DNA of 64,000 bases from Trichomonas vaginalis G3 (GCF_026262505.1 NC_067204.1:6047797-6111796); one strand, 5' to 3'; positions 50,445 to 60,510 are shown, numbered from the stretch's first letter. Numbers and translations: made by a program. The notes: generated by a model from the sequence alone, not told the origin.

Positions 50445-51059
50445 ATGAGAAGCAAATCCATCTTAGCTGGTGCCGTTAATGTTCCAATTGAACCAACATC
50501 AAATGTTGACTCACGAACGACAAACAATATTGTCATAAAGAACTATAGTTCAGAGTGTTTGAAAGAAAAAGAACCAGAACTTAAGTCGGTGAATTTAAAC
50601 ACAGCTTCAAACGCTAACGCTACATCAGATGTTAAGTTAGAGTATCCACCACTGGACCAAATTCTTTCAAGAGAAGCCAACGACAACCCTTACACAAATG
50701 TTCAAACAAATCCTTCAGATAACGTAGACCATTACCTTCTTCAGTTATACCAAACAATTTTACTCAAAGACGATAAGAAGCTTTTGACAAATCTTATAAG
50801 TAAGAACCAAATAATTCTAACAAAGGAGGACCTTGAAAATGTTATCTCACGAATAACAGGGAAACAATGTGTCATTGACTATCTCGACCCTGAAATCGAA
50901 TGCTGTGGTCAAACTCCACTATTCATGAAAATAGGTAACATCCGCATCATTGAAACACCAGGAACTACAGGAGTTGAGTTTAAGTATAAATATTCGAACG
51001 AGTATACAAAACTATCTACTGACTATAAGCTTTGTTTGAAATATGTTTTAGTAAATTAA
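50445..51059 (+). CDS. Virion-module protein, whole homologue of 18895-19565 (B)
   Basis: 204 residues. The N-terminal half is low-complexity and polar; the C-terminal half contains YQTILLKDDKKLLTNL, KNQIILTKEDLENVIS, EIECCGQTPLF and ends YKLCLKYVLVN. The CCG motif and the following strands match both family A copies. Function unknown; conserved order between ATPase and fibre argues for a virion role. Confidence 0.55.
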   Translation: MRSKSILAGAVNVPIEPTSNVDSRTTNNIVIKNYSSECLKEKEPELKSVNLNTASNANATSDVKLEYPPLDQILSREANDNPYTNVQTNPSDNVDHYLLQLYQTILLKDDKKLLTNLISKNQIILTKEDLENVISRITGKQCVIDYLDPEIECCGQTPLFMKIGNIRIIETPGTTGVEFKYKYSNEYTKLSTDYKLCLKYVLVN

Positions 51060-51067
51060 AGCAGTCA

Positions 51068-51094
51068 GGACCTTCGGTCTTGGCGCTTTGCACC
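51068..51094. repeat. Double-hairpin mini-palindrome, intergenic (B)
   Basis: GGACCTTCGGTC followed by GGCGCTTTGCACC, between the converging genes at 50445 and 51125. Its reverse complement resembles the fibre copy at 43472-43499. Confidence 0.7.
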
Positions 51095-51124
51095 GTCAGT
51101 CAAAAAATTTCAAGTTAGCAATTT

Positions 51125-51352
51125 TTAATATCTATTCAAAACTTCTTCAACAGTATCGAACTCATCTTCATAATGCAAACCTAATCTTATTGACTTGGTG
51201 CAGTTTTCACTAACACAATATTTTTCTGTTCTCTTGACTGACATAACTAACTCATTTGTTTCATCAAACAGCAACAACCAAAGTTCATGACCTAATACAT
51301 AACATTCATACTTTATATTTTTAGCTCTGAGTTCTCTTGTAAGCTGTTGCAT
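51125..51352 (-). CDS. Small unknown protein (B)
   Basis: 75 residues (MQQLTRELRAKNIKYECYVL... ending HYEDEFDTVEEVLNRY). It overlaps the end of the upstream gene 51313-52077 by 40 bases and starts with ATTAAATG. Its end resembles that of the family A minus-strand gene at 42217. Not recognised. Confidence 0.5.
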   Translation of the reverse strand: MQQLTRELRAKNIKYECYVLGHELWLLLFDETNELVMSVKRTEKYCVSENCTKSIRLGLHYEDEFDTVEEVLNRY

Positions 51353-52077
51353 TTAATATTTTCTAAAAAGTCAACTTCAACAGTCATTCGCACTGGTGCC
51401 TTCAGTTCTACAGGCTCTCCTTGAAAGTCAACAAGTCTGAATTGCATGTCTTTCAAATTATGAGGACTAATGCGAACCCATTTACCTAAATGAGTTGCTA
51501 TGACAGGAACGTTTGGAATGAACATTGAATTGACTGCATAACAGAAGGATTTATATTCTACTGAACCTTTACTATTAACTCCTGAAATGCCTGTGACATT
51601 AGCTATTTTAGACTCAATGTATAAACAATTACCATAACATACGTATGGAACAGATTTCATCTCAATCGTTTTGTCAACACTTTTCAAAGGAAATGTCATA
51701 TGGTATGCACCCAAAAGAAGTTGTACTCTATGACTCATTCTTGGTATCTTAAACTCTTTCTCGCTGCTGAACTTCAATGTTCCCTCAGAAGAGAGTTCGA
51801 CATCTATGTTGTCAATAGTTTCTTCATTTATGAGAGTATCTATGACTCCAGCAATTTTATCTATTCTATACCCAGCTCTGTTAGGAAATGTTATAACACT
51901 TCTTTTGTCATCTATTTCAATCTCTATGAAATCTGTTTCATCTGTTATGACAAAAGTTGCGATAGTATTGAAGTCAACAACTCTGAAAGCAAGCGCTTCA
52001 TTCTGAAGACCTAAGTTTGTTTGTAGCTTTACTGTCCCGTATTCGTTTGGGTCTGTACTTTGCAAATAGAACAACAT
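51313..52077 (-). CDS. Putative minor virion protein (B)
   Basis: 254 residues and beta-rich. The C-terminal block SPHNLKDMQFRLVDFQGEPV matches the family A protein at 20060-20770. The start (AATAAAATG) is 17 bases from the divergent fibre start at 52095. The conserved pairing of this gene with the fibre gene in both families suggests the products work together, perhaps at the fibre base. Confidence 0.55.
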   Translation of the reverse strand: MLFYLQSTDPNEYGTVKLQTNLGLQNEALAFRVVDFNTIATFVITDETDFIEIEIDDKRSVITFPNRAGYRIDKIAGVIDTLINEETIDNIDVELSSEGTLKFSSEKEFKIPRMSHRVQLLLGAYHMTFPLKSVDKTIEMKSVPYVCYGNCLYIESKIANVTGISGVNSKGSVEYKSFCYAVNSMFIPNVPVIATHLGKWVRISPHNLKDMQFRLVDFQGEPVELKAPVRMTVEVDFLENIKCNSLQENSELKI

Positions 52078-52094
52078 TTTATTCTCATTAAAAT

Positions 52095-55012
52095 ATGACT
52101 ATTGCTGCATATGCGTATGAAACAAATGAAGCAAGAAGAGCACATGAACTAGTAAATGAAAACTCAACTTTAACCATTGAAGGCAATGATTTAGTCATTG
52201 ACGATGGAAAAACTAAAAAAGTCATTGATTTCGATACTTTTAACACTTATGACCCATTCATTACAATAAGTAAAGTTCCTATCATAAATGATGGAACGGT
52301 GCAATATATAAATTCTACAGTAGATGCCTCATTTGTGAAAGTATTAAATGTTCTCATTGAATTGTTAAAGAGCTTTCGATTTGACGACAACATTAAATGC
52401 CTAAAGAATTTAGTCATGAATGAGAAACAAATTCTCGGCGTTGCTGGTAGCAGTAATGATGTACACCTTATGACATTAGAATATTATAACGAACATAAAG
52501 ATGAACTGAAAGGAGAGAAGGGTGACACCGGACCTCAAGGACCACAAGGAATACAAGGAATACAAGGACCTCAAGGCGAAAACGGTTTGGATGGTGAAGA
52601 TGGAAAGGATGGAAAAACTGCTAAATCATGGATATGGAACCTTATAAATACTGGTTTAACAGCTGCTTCATATGAAGTTCTTCAATACCAAATCGGAAAG
52701 ATATGGGCAGTACTTGGTGAAGAAGCTTTAGATGACGTTAAAAATGCTTTGAACTTCATTTCAAATGGTTCGGATACTATTAAAACTTTATCTGTTTGGA
52801 TGCAAGAAACAAGGAGTCAAATAGATACTGTAAGACGTATAGCAAACAATGCACGTACGGGATTGGATACTTTACGAGAAGCACAAAATACACTAAAGGA
52901 AGCAAATGATATTCTTGGCTCAGTATCAGACATGCATGAAGATTGGCTTAAAGGTATTGACAAATCTTTAAAAAATCACAGTCAGTCTATTGCTGACTAC
53001 AAGAAAAGTATAGATTTTTTACATAGTGCTATGGACGTACATGATGGAAGCATAAGGAACTTACTTAATGCTAACAATAACTTACCAGGAACTATTAAAG
53101 CATTTATAAAGTCCTTTGTAAAACCTGGTGCTCTAACATTTAGGTCTTTGAGAGCAAGAGCATTGAAGTCAAGAGATGCAGAAACTCCAACAGAAACTCC
53201 AACAGAACCTACAGAAGGAACTGAAACAACAGAAACTCCAGAAGAACCACCAAAACCAACAGCTAATGAAATATTGTTCGAATATTTTCCAAAGTACTCT
53301 GTTCTCATTGCATACATTCAAGAAATACTTAAGAAAGCAGACTTGACTTTAGGAGATGATGAAAGTTCTGTATATCTTTCGTTCCAGTTTCAAATAGCAA
53401 AACTTTTGAGACAGATATGCTTAATGTATGACAACATCTCTGATTTCGCAAGATATGATGACGACCATGACCCCGAACACGGTGAAGAAGAAGTTTTATT
53501 GACACCAAAGATGGCGAAGTGGATGTTCTTCAAGAGCTGAAGAAAAATACTTCTGAAGGAGGTGGTGGTAGGCATGAACTTGAAATAAATGAGATAGAAG
53601 AGAAATTAGCCGAAAAAGCAGATAAAAACCATGTTCATTATATAAGTTCAGATGAACAGATTATAACAGACTACCACGGATATTTAACACAGGATGAAGA
53701 AGTGAAGACGAAAGATGTTAATGAAAGAAGATATAAATACATTCGTGCTGAAGGTTATGACATACGCTGTACTGTACAGTATGACACAGGTAAAGCACCA
53801 GAAGCATTTGGTTATAACAATGAAATTTATGCCTCTAGTTTCTTTGTTAACGGTGTATTAGTTGAACCAAGATTTACTTTGAGAGTTAAGGCAAAAATAA
53901 CTTTTGAAGATGCTATTAAAAGTAAAGCTGACAAAGATGAACTTGACGCAACGAACAAAGTTTTGAAATCTCATAAACACAATATCTCCGATATAAATGA
54001 ACTTCAAGCTACATTAAATAGTAAAGCTGACAAGAACCATACACATGAATCCTTCACTACTGTTAGAGCAGACGACATAATATTGAACTATGATTTGGGT
54101 TCAAGTGCACCTTTAGAGAATCCGAGTACAAGCGTAAAAGATACACTAAACAATTTAGATAATAGATGTATGAACATTGAAGGTCATGTCAGAAACTTTG
54201 AAACACATGAACTACCAGCAATGTTAGATAAGAAAGCTGACAAAGATGAACTTGACGCAACGAACAAAGTTTTGAAATCTCATAAACACAATATCTCCGA
54301 TATAAATGAACTTCAAGCTACATTAAATAGTAAAGCTGACAAGAACCATACACATGAATCCTTCACTACTGTTAGAGCAGACGACATAATATTGAACTAT
54401 GATTTGGGTTCAAGTGCACCTTTAGAGAATCCGAGTACAAGCGTAAAAGATACACTAAACAATTTAGATAATAGATGTATGAACATTGAAGGTCATGCCA
54501 GAAACTTTGAAGCATACGAACTACCAGCAATGTTAGATAAGAAAGCCGACAAAACAGAACTTCAAACAATGAAGACTCAGATTCTTGAAACCATATATCC
54601 TATAGGCTCTATTTATACGTCAATGAACTCAACAAATCCGGCAAGTGTTTTAGGTTTTGGTACGTGGCAGCAGATTGTAGATAAATTCTTATACTGTGCT
54701 AACTCTTCAAAGCAAACAGGAGGCTCAAAGAAAATTAAAGAAGCAAACTTACCTGCGCACACTCATACAGGAACGACAAACCTTTCTGGCGACCATAGCC
54801 ACTCATTAAGAGACCACCCATTATACAACTCAGACTATAAAGCTGGCAATGACGTTTTATCTCCATCTTATAACAATTCAGCAAAAAAGACTTTTCGACC
54901 AACTGAACCAGGAGGAAATCATGTCCATACTTTCACAACAAATCCAACAGGCTCGGGTGAAGATTATATGCCACCATTTATGACGGTTTATGCATGGTAC
55001 CGCGTTCAATGA
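52095..55012 (+). pseudogene. Collagen-bearing tail-fibre gene with collar tip (B, broken)
   Basis: The N-terminal domain (AAYAYETNEARRAHEL) resembles that of the family A fibres. About twelve Gly-X-Y triplets (GEKGDTGPQGPQGIQGIQGP...) follow near 52515-52615, then helical stretches and a Thr/Pro/Glu-rich linker. Further on come stalk units KADKxH/EL and a 103-residue segment repeated twice almost perfectly (53924-54232, 54233-54541). The collar tip (about 54580-55012) has YPIGSIYTSMNS, GTWQQIVDKFLYCANS, NLPAHTHTG and HxH pairs. It is broken, with about one break. The tip DNA is nearly the same as in family A. Confidence 0.75.
53924..54541. repeat. 309-bp in-frame tandem repeat in the fibre shaft (B)
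   Basis: Two copies, 53924-54232 and 54233-54541, with a period of 309 bases (103 codons) and only a few differences (for example RNFETH against RNFEAY near the end). The third start KADKTEL follows at 54542. This is a recent shaft-lengthening duplication. Confidence 0.9.
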
Positions 55013-55040
55013 ACGCGCTTGAGCCTAGACCCTTTGGGTC
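55002..55040. repeat. Palindromes at the fibre stop (B)
   Basis: GCGTTCAATGAACGC (55002-55016) spans the stop codon, and GACCCTTTGGGTC (55028-55040) lies within an outer GCCT/AGGC pair. This is the same first palindrome as at 45525. Confidence 0.75.
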
Positions 55041-55080
55041 AAGGCTTACCATCTTGAATAAAATCTTTAACTTTACATAA

Positions 55081-56166
55081 ATGAGCTTGAAAGAAGTATT
55101 CGAACAACATCCATGGAGGTCATTTAAGAAGTTCAATGAAGCTGCAAAGAGTTGGGGATTTACTAACAGAGCTGAAGTGAAAAGGTTCTTTGACAAAAAT
55201 GTTGTACATCAAACAAAAATAAACCCTTACGACTACTTTTTACCAATTTACTCCAACGCTCCTGACGCATACCAATTTGACACTCTCGTTCAGAGTAAGA
55301 AAGGAGGACATAAACCATTCCTCATCTTCATTAATGTTAACACTCGCAAAGCATATGCATATCCAATGAGGAATAAAGGAACTCGTGAAGTGTTAAGAGT
55401 TTTACAAAAGTTTGTAGCAGAACATAGCCCAAGTACTTTAACATCAGACCAAGACGGTGCATACCTCAGCAATGAAATCACAGATTTTCTCATTAAGCAT
55501 AACATAACTCACTACACTACTGAAGACCATAACCATAACATACTCGGCATCATAAACCGCTTCATAAGGACTCTCAGAGATTTAAATCAAGAGCGAGACT
55601 TTACCGAAGAAACAATGAAACATTTTCTCGAAGTATATAATTCCTCAACACATTCTACAACAGGACATACACCAAATTCAATGACACAACAACAAGAAGA
55701 AAAGTATATACAAAAGAAACGAAGCCAAACACAAAATATCAGAAATTCAACACAATTTACCCTCATTCCTGGTACAAAAGTTCGTGTAGTTCTTGACGAC
55801 AAACCGTTGACAAAGAAACGTTTAAGGTTAAGTAGAAACTATTATATCGTAGACTCTACGCAAGGTAATGGATATCTTATAAAAGCTGCTGACGACTCCA
55901 TTGCGTTTTATCCTCGTCATAAATTAGTTGAAAGTAGTAATGGCAAACTTGCTGAAACTATTGACGAAGCAAAGCGAGGAGTGGTTATTGAAATACTTGG
56001 CTATAACATAAACGATGACACTTATAAAGTAAGATATGAAGGAGGCGTTGAAGATGTTATACCATCTAAGAACTTGAGAGAGTCGAAGCCAACACATCTG
56101 GGACCATTAGAGCGGGAGTACTGGAAAGACAAAAATATGCCAGAAATAATAAGAAAATTCTTCTAA
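55081..56166 (+). CDS. Polinton retroviral-type integrase (B)
   Basis: 361 residues, open. The integrase core starts near residue 60, with the acidic motifs YQFDTL (D67) and TSDQDGAY (D123) and then the NRFIRTLRDLNQE region. A C-terminal SH3/chromo-like part follows (GTKVRVVLDD and EILGYNINDDTYKVRYEGGVEDVIP). The enzyme would join element ends to host DNA. It follows the fibre gene by 68 bases and has the CATAAATG start signature. It is the only full-length integrase in the window; family A has only a fragment. Confidence 0.85.
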   Translation: MSLKEVFEQHPWRSFKKFNEAAKSWGFTNRAEVKRFFDKNVVHQTKINPYDYFLPIYSNAPDAYQFDTLVQSKKGGHKPFLIFINVNTRKAYAYPMRNKGTREVLRVLQKFVAEHSPSTLTSDQDGAYLSNEITDFLIKHNITHYTTEDHNHNILGIINRFIRTLRDLNQERDFTEETMKHFLEVYNSSTHSTTGHTPNSMTQQQEEKYIQKKRSQTQNIRNSTQFTLIPGTKVRVVLDDKPLTKKRLRLSRNYYIVDSTQGNGYLIKAADDSIAFYPRHKLVESSNGKLAETIDEAKRGVVIEILGYNINDDTYKVRYEGGVEDVIPSKNLRESKPTHLGPLEREYWKDKNMPEIIRKFF

Positions 56167-56205
56167 ACTTTTTCATTAGATGTAAATCAGACAAAAATAA
56201 TGTTT

Positions 56206-56265
56206 AGGTGAAGAGGTGAGATTTCACCTCTTTTTTCACCTGTTTTTCACCCTCGTGAATTTTCA
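56206..56265. repeat. GGTGA/TCACC hairpin cluster after the integrase
   Basis: AGGTGAAGAGGTGAGATTTC is followed by spaced TCACC pentamers and TGAATTTTCATGAATTT. It is the same class as 47432-47480. Confidence 0.65.
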
Positions 56266-56337
56266 TGAATTTCCTTAAGATAGAAAAAATAAAGTTAGTT
56301 TTATTTTTATTTATTTTTTTATTTTGTATAAAAGATA

Positions 56338-57300
56338 TGATTTCAACAATCGCACAACAACAATTCAAGCTGCGAACGGCGGGACTCTGTCCACAACTAC
56401 AGCACCAAACTCGTTAGTCATGAATCCTACGTCAATGTTGATAGAGATGAAAAGCTTTATTCCTTCTTCATATACTTTGAAACAGAAATCCAGAAGATAA
56501 AGCAAGAACTTTTAACAAGTAATTTAGACTGTAGTGCGAAAGATGAAACAAATGAACAGTATCTTTATGAAATGGAGGACCTCATCGACCATTTGCCTAA
56601 ACTACCTGAAATTCAGCAGCAAAAACTAACTATTCCTGAATTCGACGAAATTGAAGTCAAAGCAACTGACTCAGTAGAAATTAAGAAATTCATACGTAAA
56701 GTAAATTATGAATTCCTTGGTTTTCATTGCAACCATAAAGTTATGGACAAAGATTGCGACATGGTTTATAAAAATATTTCTGACCTTTACAAATCCGAAG
56801 AATTTAAGACATACGATAACTTTGTTTCATTAGTTGCAAAATGTGTTTGGGAAATAAGAGATAAAGATAGAAGAGGCAAAGTATGGAACGAACAAATAAG
56901 ACCCGCTATGTTTGAGATGAAGAGAGCAATTGACGCTTTAGTTGTTTTAGCTGGTAATGTTTCAATGTATAACGCAAAAACGATGCCGCAATGTTCAAAA
57001 TGTAAAGCAGCAATAAGAAAATATAACTACTCAGTCAAAGAGATAGAAAGAATGCGAAACGACTATGCAGACTTAAAGAAAGAAGCAGAAAAGCCAGCAG
57101 AAGATAAAATGGATATTGTTGAATTTCTTAATAAAAACTATCCAACAGCAGAAGATTTCCTTCTGTCTGACGTCAAGAAGAAATATAAAGAGACTTTCGG
57201 CATGATTAAAACATTCAATGTACTAAAAGAAGAAATAGAAGCTACGAAATTGTTTAGGATTTCAAATATACATCGTACAATTCATGTAAAACGCTTGTGA
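56338..57300 (+). pseudogene. KilA-N-block gene of unknown type (B, broken at its 5' part)
   Basis: It starts behind the shared AATAAAGTTAGTTTTA tract. The open 3' part is 242 residues (56572-57300), helical and charged, with a CSKCK zinc-knuckle-like pair and a coiled-coil stretch (YSVKEIERMRNDYADLKKEA). Position between integrase and helicase suggests a replication or regulatory role. I do not see a clear KilA-N domain. About one break. Confidence 0.45.
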
Positions 57301-57304
57301 AAAA

Positions 57305-57350
57305 ATAGGTGAAAAAACAGGTGAAATCTCACCTCTTCACCTAAATTATA
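57305..57350. repeat. GGTGA/TCACC hairpin cluster
   Basis: ATAGGTGAAAAAACAGGTGA, then ATCTCACCTCTTCACC, in inverted order relative to 56206-56265, directly after the stop codon at 57300. Confidence 0.65.
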
Positions 57351-57452
57351 TTTTTGCTGAAAAATGACCAAATTTCATGAATTTTCATAAAAGATAAAAA
57401 TAAAGTTAGTTTTATTTTTATTTATTTTTTTATTTTGTATGTAAAGACAGTA

Positions 57453-57760
57453 ATGTCAACATCAGAGAACACAACAACTGCTATCGTTCATGAAGCCATC
57501 AATGAAGAATATGAATACATACAGTATAACAAACAGTTACGTCTCATTCGTTCAGTCAAAGACGATATGTACCAAATGCAAAGCAAGCATATCATTGGTT
57601 TGAAAACCAACAGACAAAAGAACTTTTAGAAGAATTTCCTCATATGATTGCTTCCCTCGGAAAACCGAGGGAAGAGATTCCATACGAAAATCGCAAGAAT
57701 TTGGCTCCTTGTTTGAAAGGTTATTATGTTCATAGACGTTTCCGGAAAACATTTAATTAA
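57453..57760 (+). pseudogene. Small gene with the KilA-N leader (B, broken)
   Basis: Its leader is the one of the KilA-N gene at 61 (T-rich tract, then GTAAAGACAGTAATGTCA), but the protein (MSTSENTTTAIVHEAINEEY) is unrelated. It is broken, with about one break. A perfect 22-base hairpin lies inside at 57652-57673. Confidence 0.5.
57652..57673. repeat. Perfect hairpin, 9-bp stem, inside a coding span
   Basis: TTCCCTCGG, AAAA, CCGAGGGAA. It is longer than the double-hairpin class but similar in GC content and placement within a gene. Confidence 0.75.
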
Positions 57761-57826
57761 AGCAAAAATATATTTTAGTTGAAAAGGTTAGATCTAACCC
57801 GATATCTACCCTCATTTCTACCCTCA

Positions 57827-57854
57827 GCCGCTAAGCGGCGAGACCCAAAGGTCT
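57827..57854. repeat. Double-hairpin mini-palindrome (B)
   Basis: GCCGCTAAGCGGC and AGACCCAAAGGTCT are separated by one base. Intergenic. Confidence 0.75.
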
Positions 57855-57881
57855 TGAATTTTCATGAATTTTATATATTAA

Positions 57882-58125
57882 TGTTTTCGTTTATGATTTC
57901 GTAAATGTTTTCAGTGTCACCACGTCACCGTGTGTCACCAGGTTAATTAACTTCTCTTAAAAATGATGACAACATGACATTTAGACAACATCAACAAAGG
58001 AAATTAAATCGTAAATGTTTTCGTTTATGATTTCGTAAATGTTTTCAGTGTCACCACGTCACCGTGTGTCACCAGGTTAATTAACTTCTCTTAAAAATGA
58101 TGACAACATGACATTTTGACAACAG
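57882..58125. repeat. Two direct repeat units left of the B helicase
   Basis: Period 134 bases. Each unit carries TGTCACC-type octamers, TTAACTTCTCTTAAAAATGA and ACAACATGACAT, and is related to the family A unit at 751-956. Inverted relatives stand on the other side of the helicase (60549-60785). Confidence 0.8.
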
Positions 58126-58197
58126 TCCAGGAAATTTGATGCAGTCCAAAAATAAAGTTAGTTTTAAAATTATTTTTATTTTTTTATTCCTATATAA

Positions 58198-60510
58198 ATG
58201 ACAGCAACAAACAACAACAGCAACTATATCGTTTCTGATGAAAAAGTTATTGATTCATTAGCTGAGGAATTAGTTGTGGCAGAAACTAAAACCCTCAACG
58301 AAAGAATTGGTGAAAACAAGATTGATTTACATAACTACCTCAAACACGATGGAGGAAGAGGAAGGAAAACTGGTATGGCTTTATTAGTAAATAAAATTTC
58401 AAATTTAACGATTATAGATGTTGATATCAATAAATCGTACAATGATAAACTTAAAGAAACAGTTAGAAAAGATATTTTATCAAAACTTTCGGATAAAGAT
58501 GTTATCGTTAAAACCGCTTCAGGAGGTCTTCACATTTATTGCAACACTAATTTCTTCTATTCAGTTTCGAACAGAATGATTAAATGCTATTCCTGCAATG
58601 ATTATGATATTGACATAATGACTTCTATGGATGATTCAAAGCGTTCTTTAGTAGTTATGGCTGATTCAAGAGTTCGCAAGAATGCAACAGAACCAATCAA
58701 TACATACTCATTCATTCGTGGAAGTTATGACTCGACCATAACCAGAACAGTGAATGATATATTAAATGATTTGAATATTAAGGTAAGAGTTGAACAAAAG
58801 AATGAAGAAATAAAGACTATCATGAATGAAAACAAAGATGTAAACATTGACGATAAACTTGCCAAGAGCATAGTTGATGGCATCAGTGATTTTGAAGTAC
58901 ATAATGACGGTGGAAACATGAATTTAGAAAAAGAAGTTACATTATTCACACTGTTTCAAGCAATTAATTCGTTACCTAATCATTTAATTAATGAAGCATA
59001 CGATAACGTTTATAACTTCTGCAGTTTAACAGAAAATGCAAAAAGTAATTTTGAAAAAGCACGTAGTAGATATGCACATTTAATGACTTCTCCATTTGTT
59101 TTAGTGAAGATTCTAAAACTATATCAAAAGGAATATTATGATGAATACGTTTTACCTTTATTATGTAAGCCAAAAATAACATTTGATATAAAACTTGATG
59201 ACTCGTTTTTGATAACAGATATTAGACGCAAGGCTGAAAATCATCAGTATAAAAACAGTTCTGAAGTAATTGAGGATTTATCACGTGTAATCCGTTTTGT
59301 AGATTGTGGAAACAAATATTTCATTCAAAAGGACTATAATATCCACGATAAAATGAATCAAATATCATTCGTTCTTCAATCAAACATGAAAGAGTCACTC
59401 AAAATGATTAAATTATTTAAAGAAGAAGGTAAAACCAGAACAGCATGGGACGTACTACTAAATCAATTATCCTCATTAACCGTTAAGGGTGTTTGCTTTA
59501 AATCTGATTCTCCAGATGTTTTCTCAACGTTTCAGGGTTATAAATACAACGTTCTCGAAAAACCAGATTACTCAAAAATTGAGATGTTTATGAATTTCAT
59601 TAAAGAAACCATATGTGATAATAACGATGAAGTGTATAAATACCTTCTCGGCTGGATTGCATCAATGATTCAACATCCTGGAATCAAGAATGAAACAGCA
59701 ATTATTTTGAAAGGACTTCAGGGAACAGGTAAAAACAGATTTACAGACATTATTTCTGAACTTCTCGCTGGTTATTCATGTAAAAACATTACCGAAATAG
59801 GTGAGCTAACGGGTAATTTCAATTCAGTAGTTGAGAATAAAATGTTTCTTGTACTTAATGAACTCAAGAATGTAGGTGAAGACAGACTCGCAAACTTCAA
59901 CGCTTTGAAATTAATTATAACGGATAATGAGATAAGAATTAATGAAAAGAATCAATCCAGAAGAACTGCTCAGAACGTTGCAAACTTCATTTTCGTAACT
60001 AATAACGTTTACCCTGTCAAAATTGAAGTTGGAGACAGAAGATACGTAGTTTTAAGGGTTAATGGTAAATTCAAGGGTCAATTTGATTATTTCAAGAATT
60101 TGATGAATTCATGCACAAAGGAATTTTATGATAATTTACTAACATATTTTATGCAATATGACCTTTCATCATTTAATGTACGAATCATACCGATGACTGA
60201 AGCCAAACAAGATTTAATTGAATTATCAACAAATCCTTTAGATGTATGGATAAATACACATTATGATGAATTGTGTGCAGGTATGACATGTAAAAATGCT
60301 CTATTCTGCAAACCATCAGACATGAAAGACAAAAACTTTCAAATGAGCATTAAAGATAAATGTGAAAGGAAACAGAGAAGAATAGACGGTAAACAAACAT
60401 GGTGTTATGTTTTGAAAGAAGAAATGAAAGGATTATATAAACAGGTTGAACCAAACGAAAATCACGATTCATTTACTGACGATGAAATACCTGTAAATGA
60501 AGCTTTTTAA
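58198..60510 (+). CDS. Primase-SF3 helicase (D5-like), complete (B)
   Basis: 770 residues, open, and the longest form in the window. The primase-type N-terminus has D74/D76 in IIDVDI and SGGLHIY near residue 110. The SF3 helicase has Walker A GLQGTGKN near 506, a LVLNE Walker B region and FVTNN motif C. The C-terminal 90 residues (VWINTHYDELCAGM... to the end), absent from the chimeric family A copies, have the look of a D5 C-terminal domain. Identity to family A copies is very high, in contrast with the strongly diverged capsid and ATPase genes nearby. It is bracketed by repeat units in inverted orientation. Confidence 0.9.
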   Translation: MTATNNNSNYIVSDEKVIDSLAEELVVAETKTLNERIGENKIDLHNYLKHDGGRGRKTGMALLVNKISNLTIIDVDINKSYNDKLKETVRKDILSKLSDKDVIVKTASGGLHIYCNTNFFYSVSNRMIKCYSCNDYDIDIMTSMDDSKRSLVVMADSRVRKNATEPINTYSFIRGSYDSTITRTVNDILNDLNIKVRVEQKNEEIKTIMNENKDVNIDDKLAKSIVDGISDFEVHNDGGNMNLEKEVTLFTLFQAINSLPNHLINEAYDNVYNFCSLTENAKSNFEKARSRYAHLMTSPFVLVKILKLYQKEYYDEYVLPLLCKPKITFDIKLDDSFLITDIRRKAENHQYKNSSEVIEDLSRVIRFVDCGNKYFIQKDYNIHDKMNQISFVLQSNMKESLKMIKLFKEEGKTRTAWDVLLNQLSSLTVKGVCFKSDSPDVFSTFQGYKYNVLEKPDYSKIEMFMNFIKETICDNNDEVYKYLLGWIASMIQHPGIKNETAIILKGLQGTGKNRFTDIISELLAGYSCKNITEIGELTGNFNSVVENKMFLVLNELKNVGEDRLANFNALKLIITDNEIRINEKNQSRRTAQNVANFIFVTNNVYPVKIEVGDRRYVVLRVNGKFKGQFDYFKNLMNSCTKEFYDNLLTYFMQYDLSSFNVRIIPMTEAKQDLIELSTNPLDVWINTHYDELCAGMTCKNALFCKPSDMKDKNFQMSIKDKCERKQRRIDGKQTWCYVLKEEMKGLYKQVEPNENHDSFTDDEIPVNEAF

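Larger units (their letters stand above)
57761..58197. other. Spacer before the element B helicase: palindromes and repeats
   Basis: No gene is seen. It holds a variant of the GGTGA-type cluster near 57775-57825, a double hairpin (57827-57854), two direct repeat units (57882-58125) and the helicase upstream tract (58148-58197) ending TATAAATG. Confidence 0.65.

Noticed and set aside
53519-53540. Separate fibre-tip gene starting near 53.5 kb
   Set aside because: No ATG start or upstream signature is seen, so the whole 52095-55012 span is treated as one broken fibre gene.
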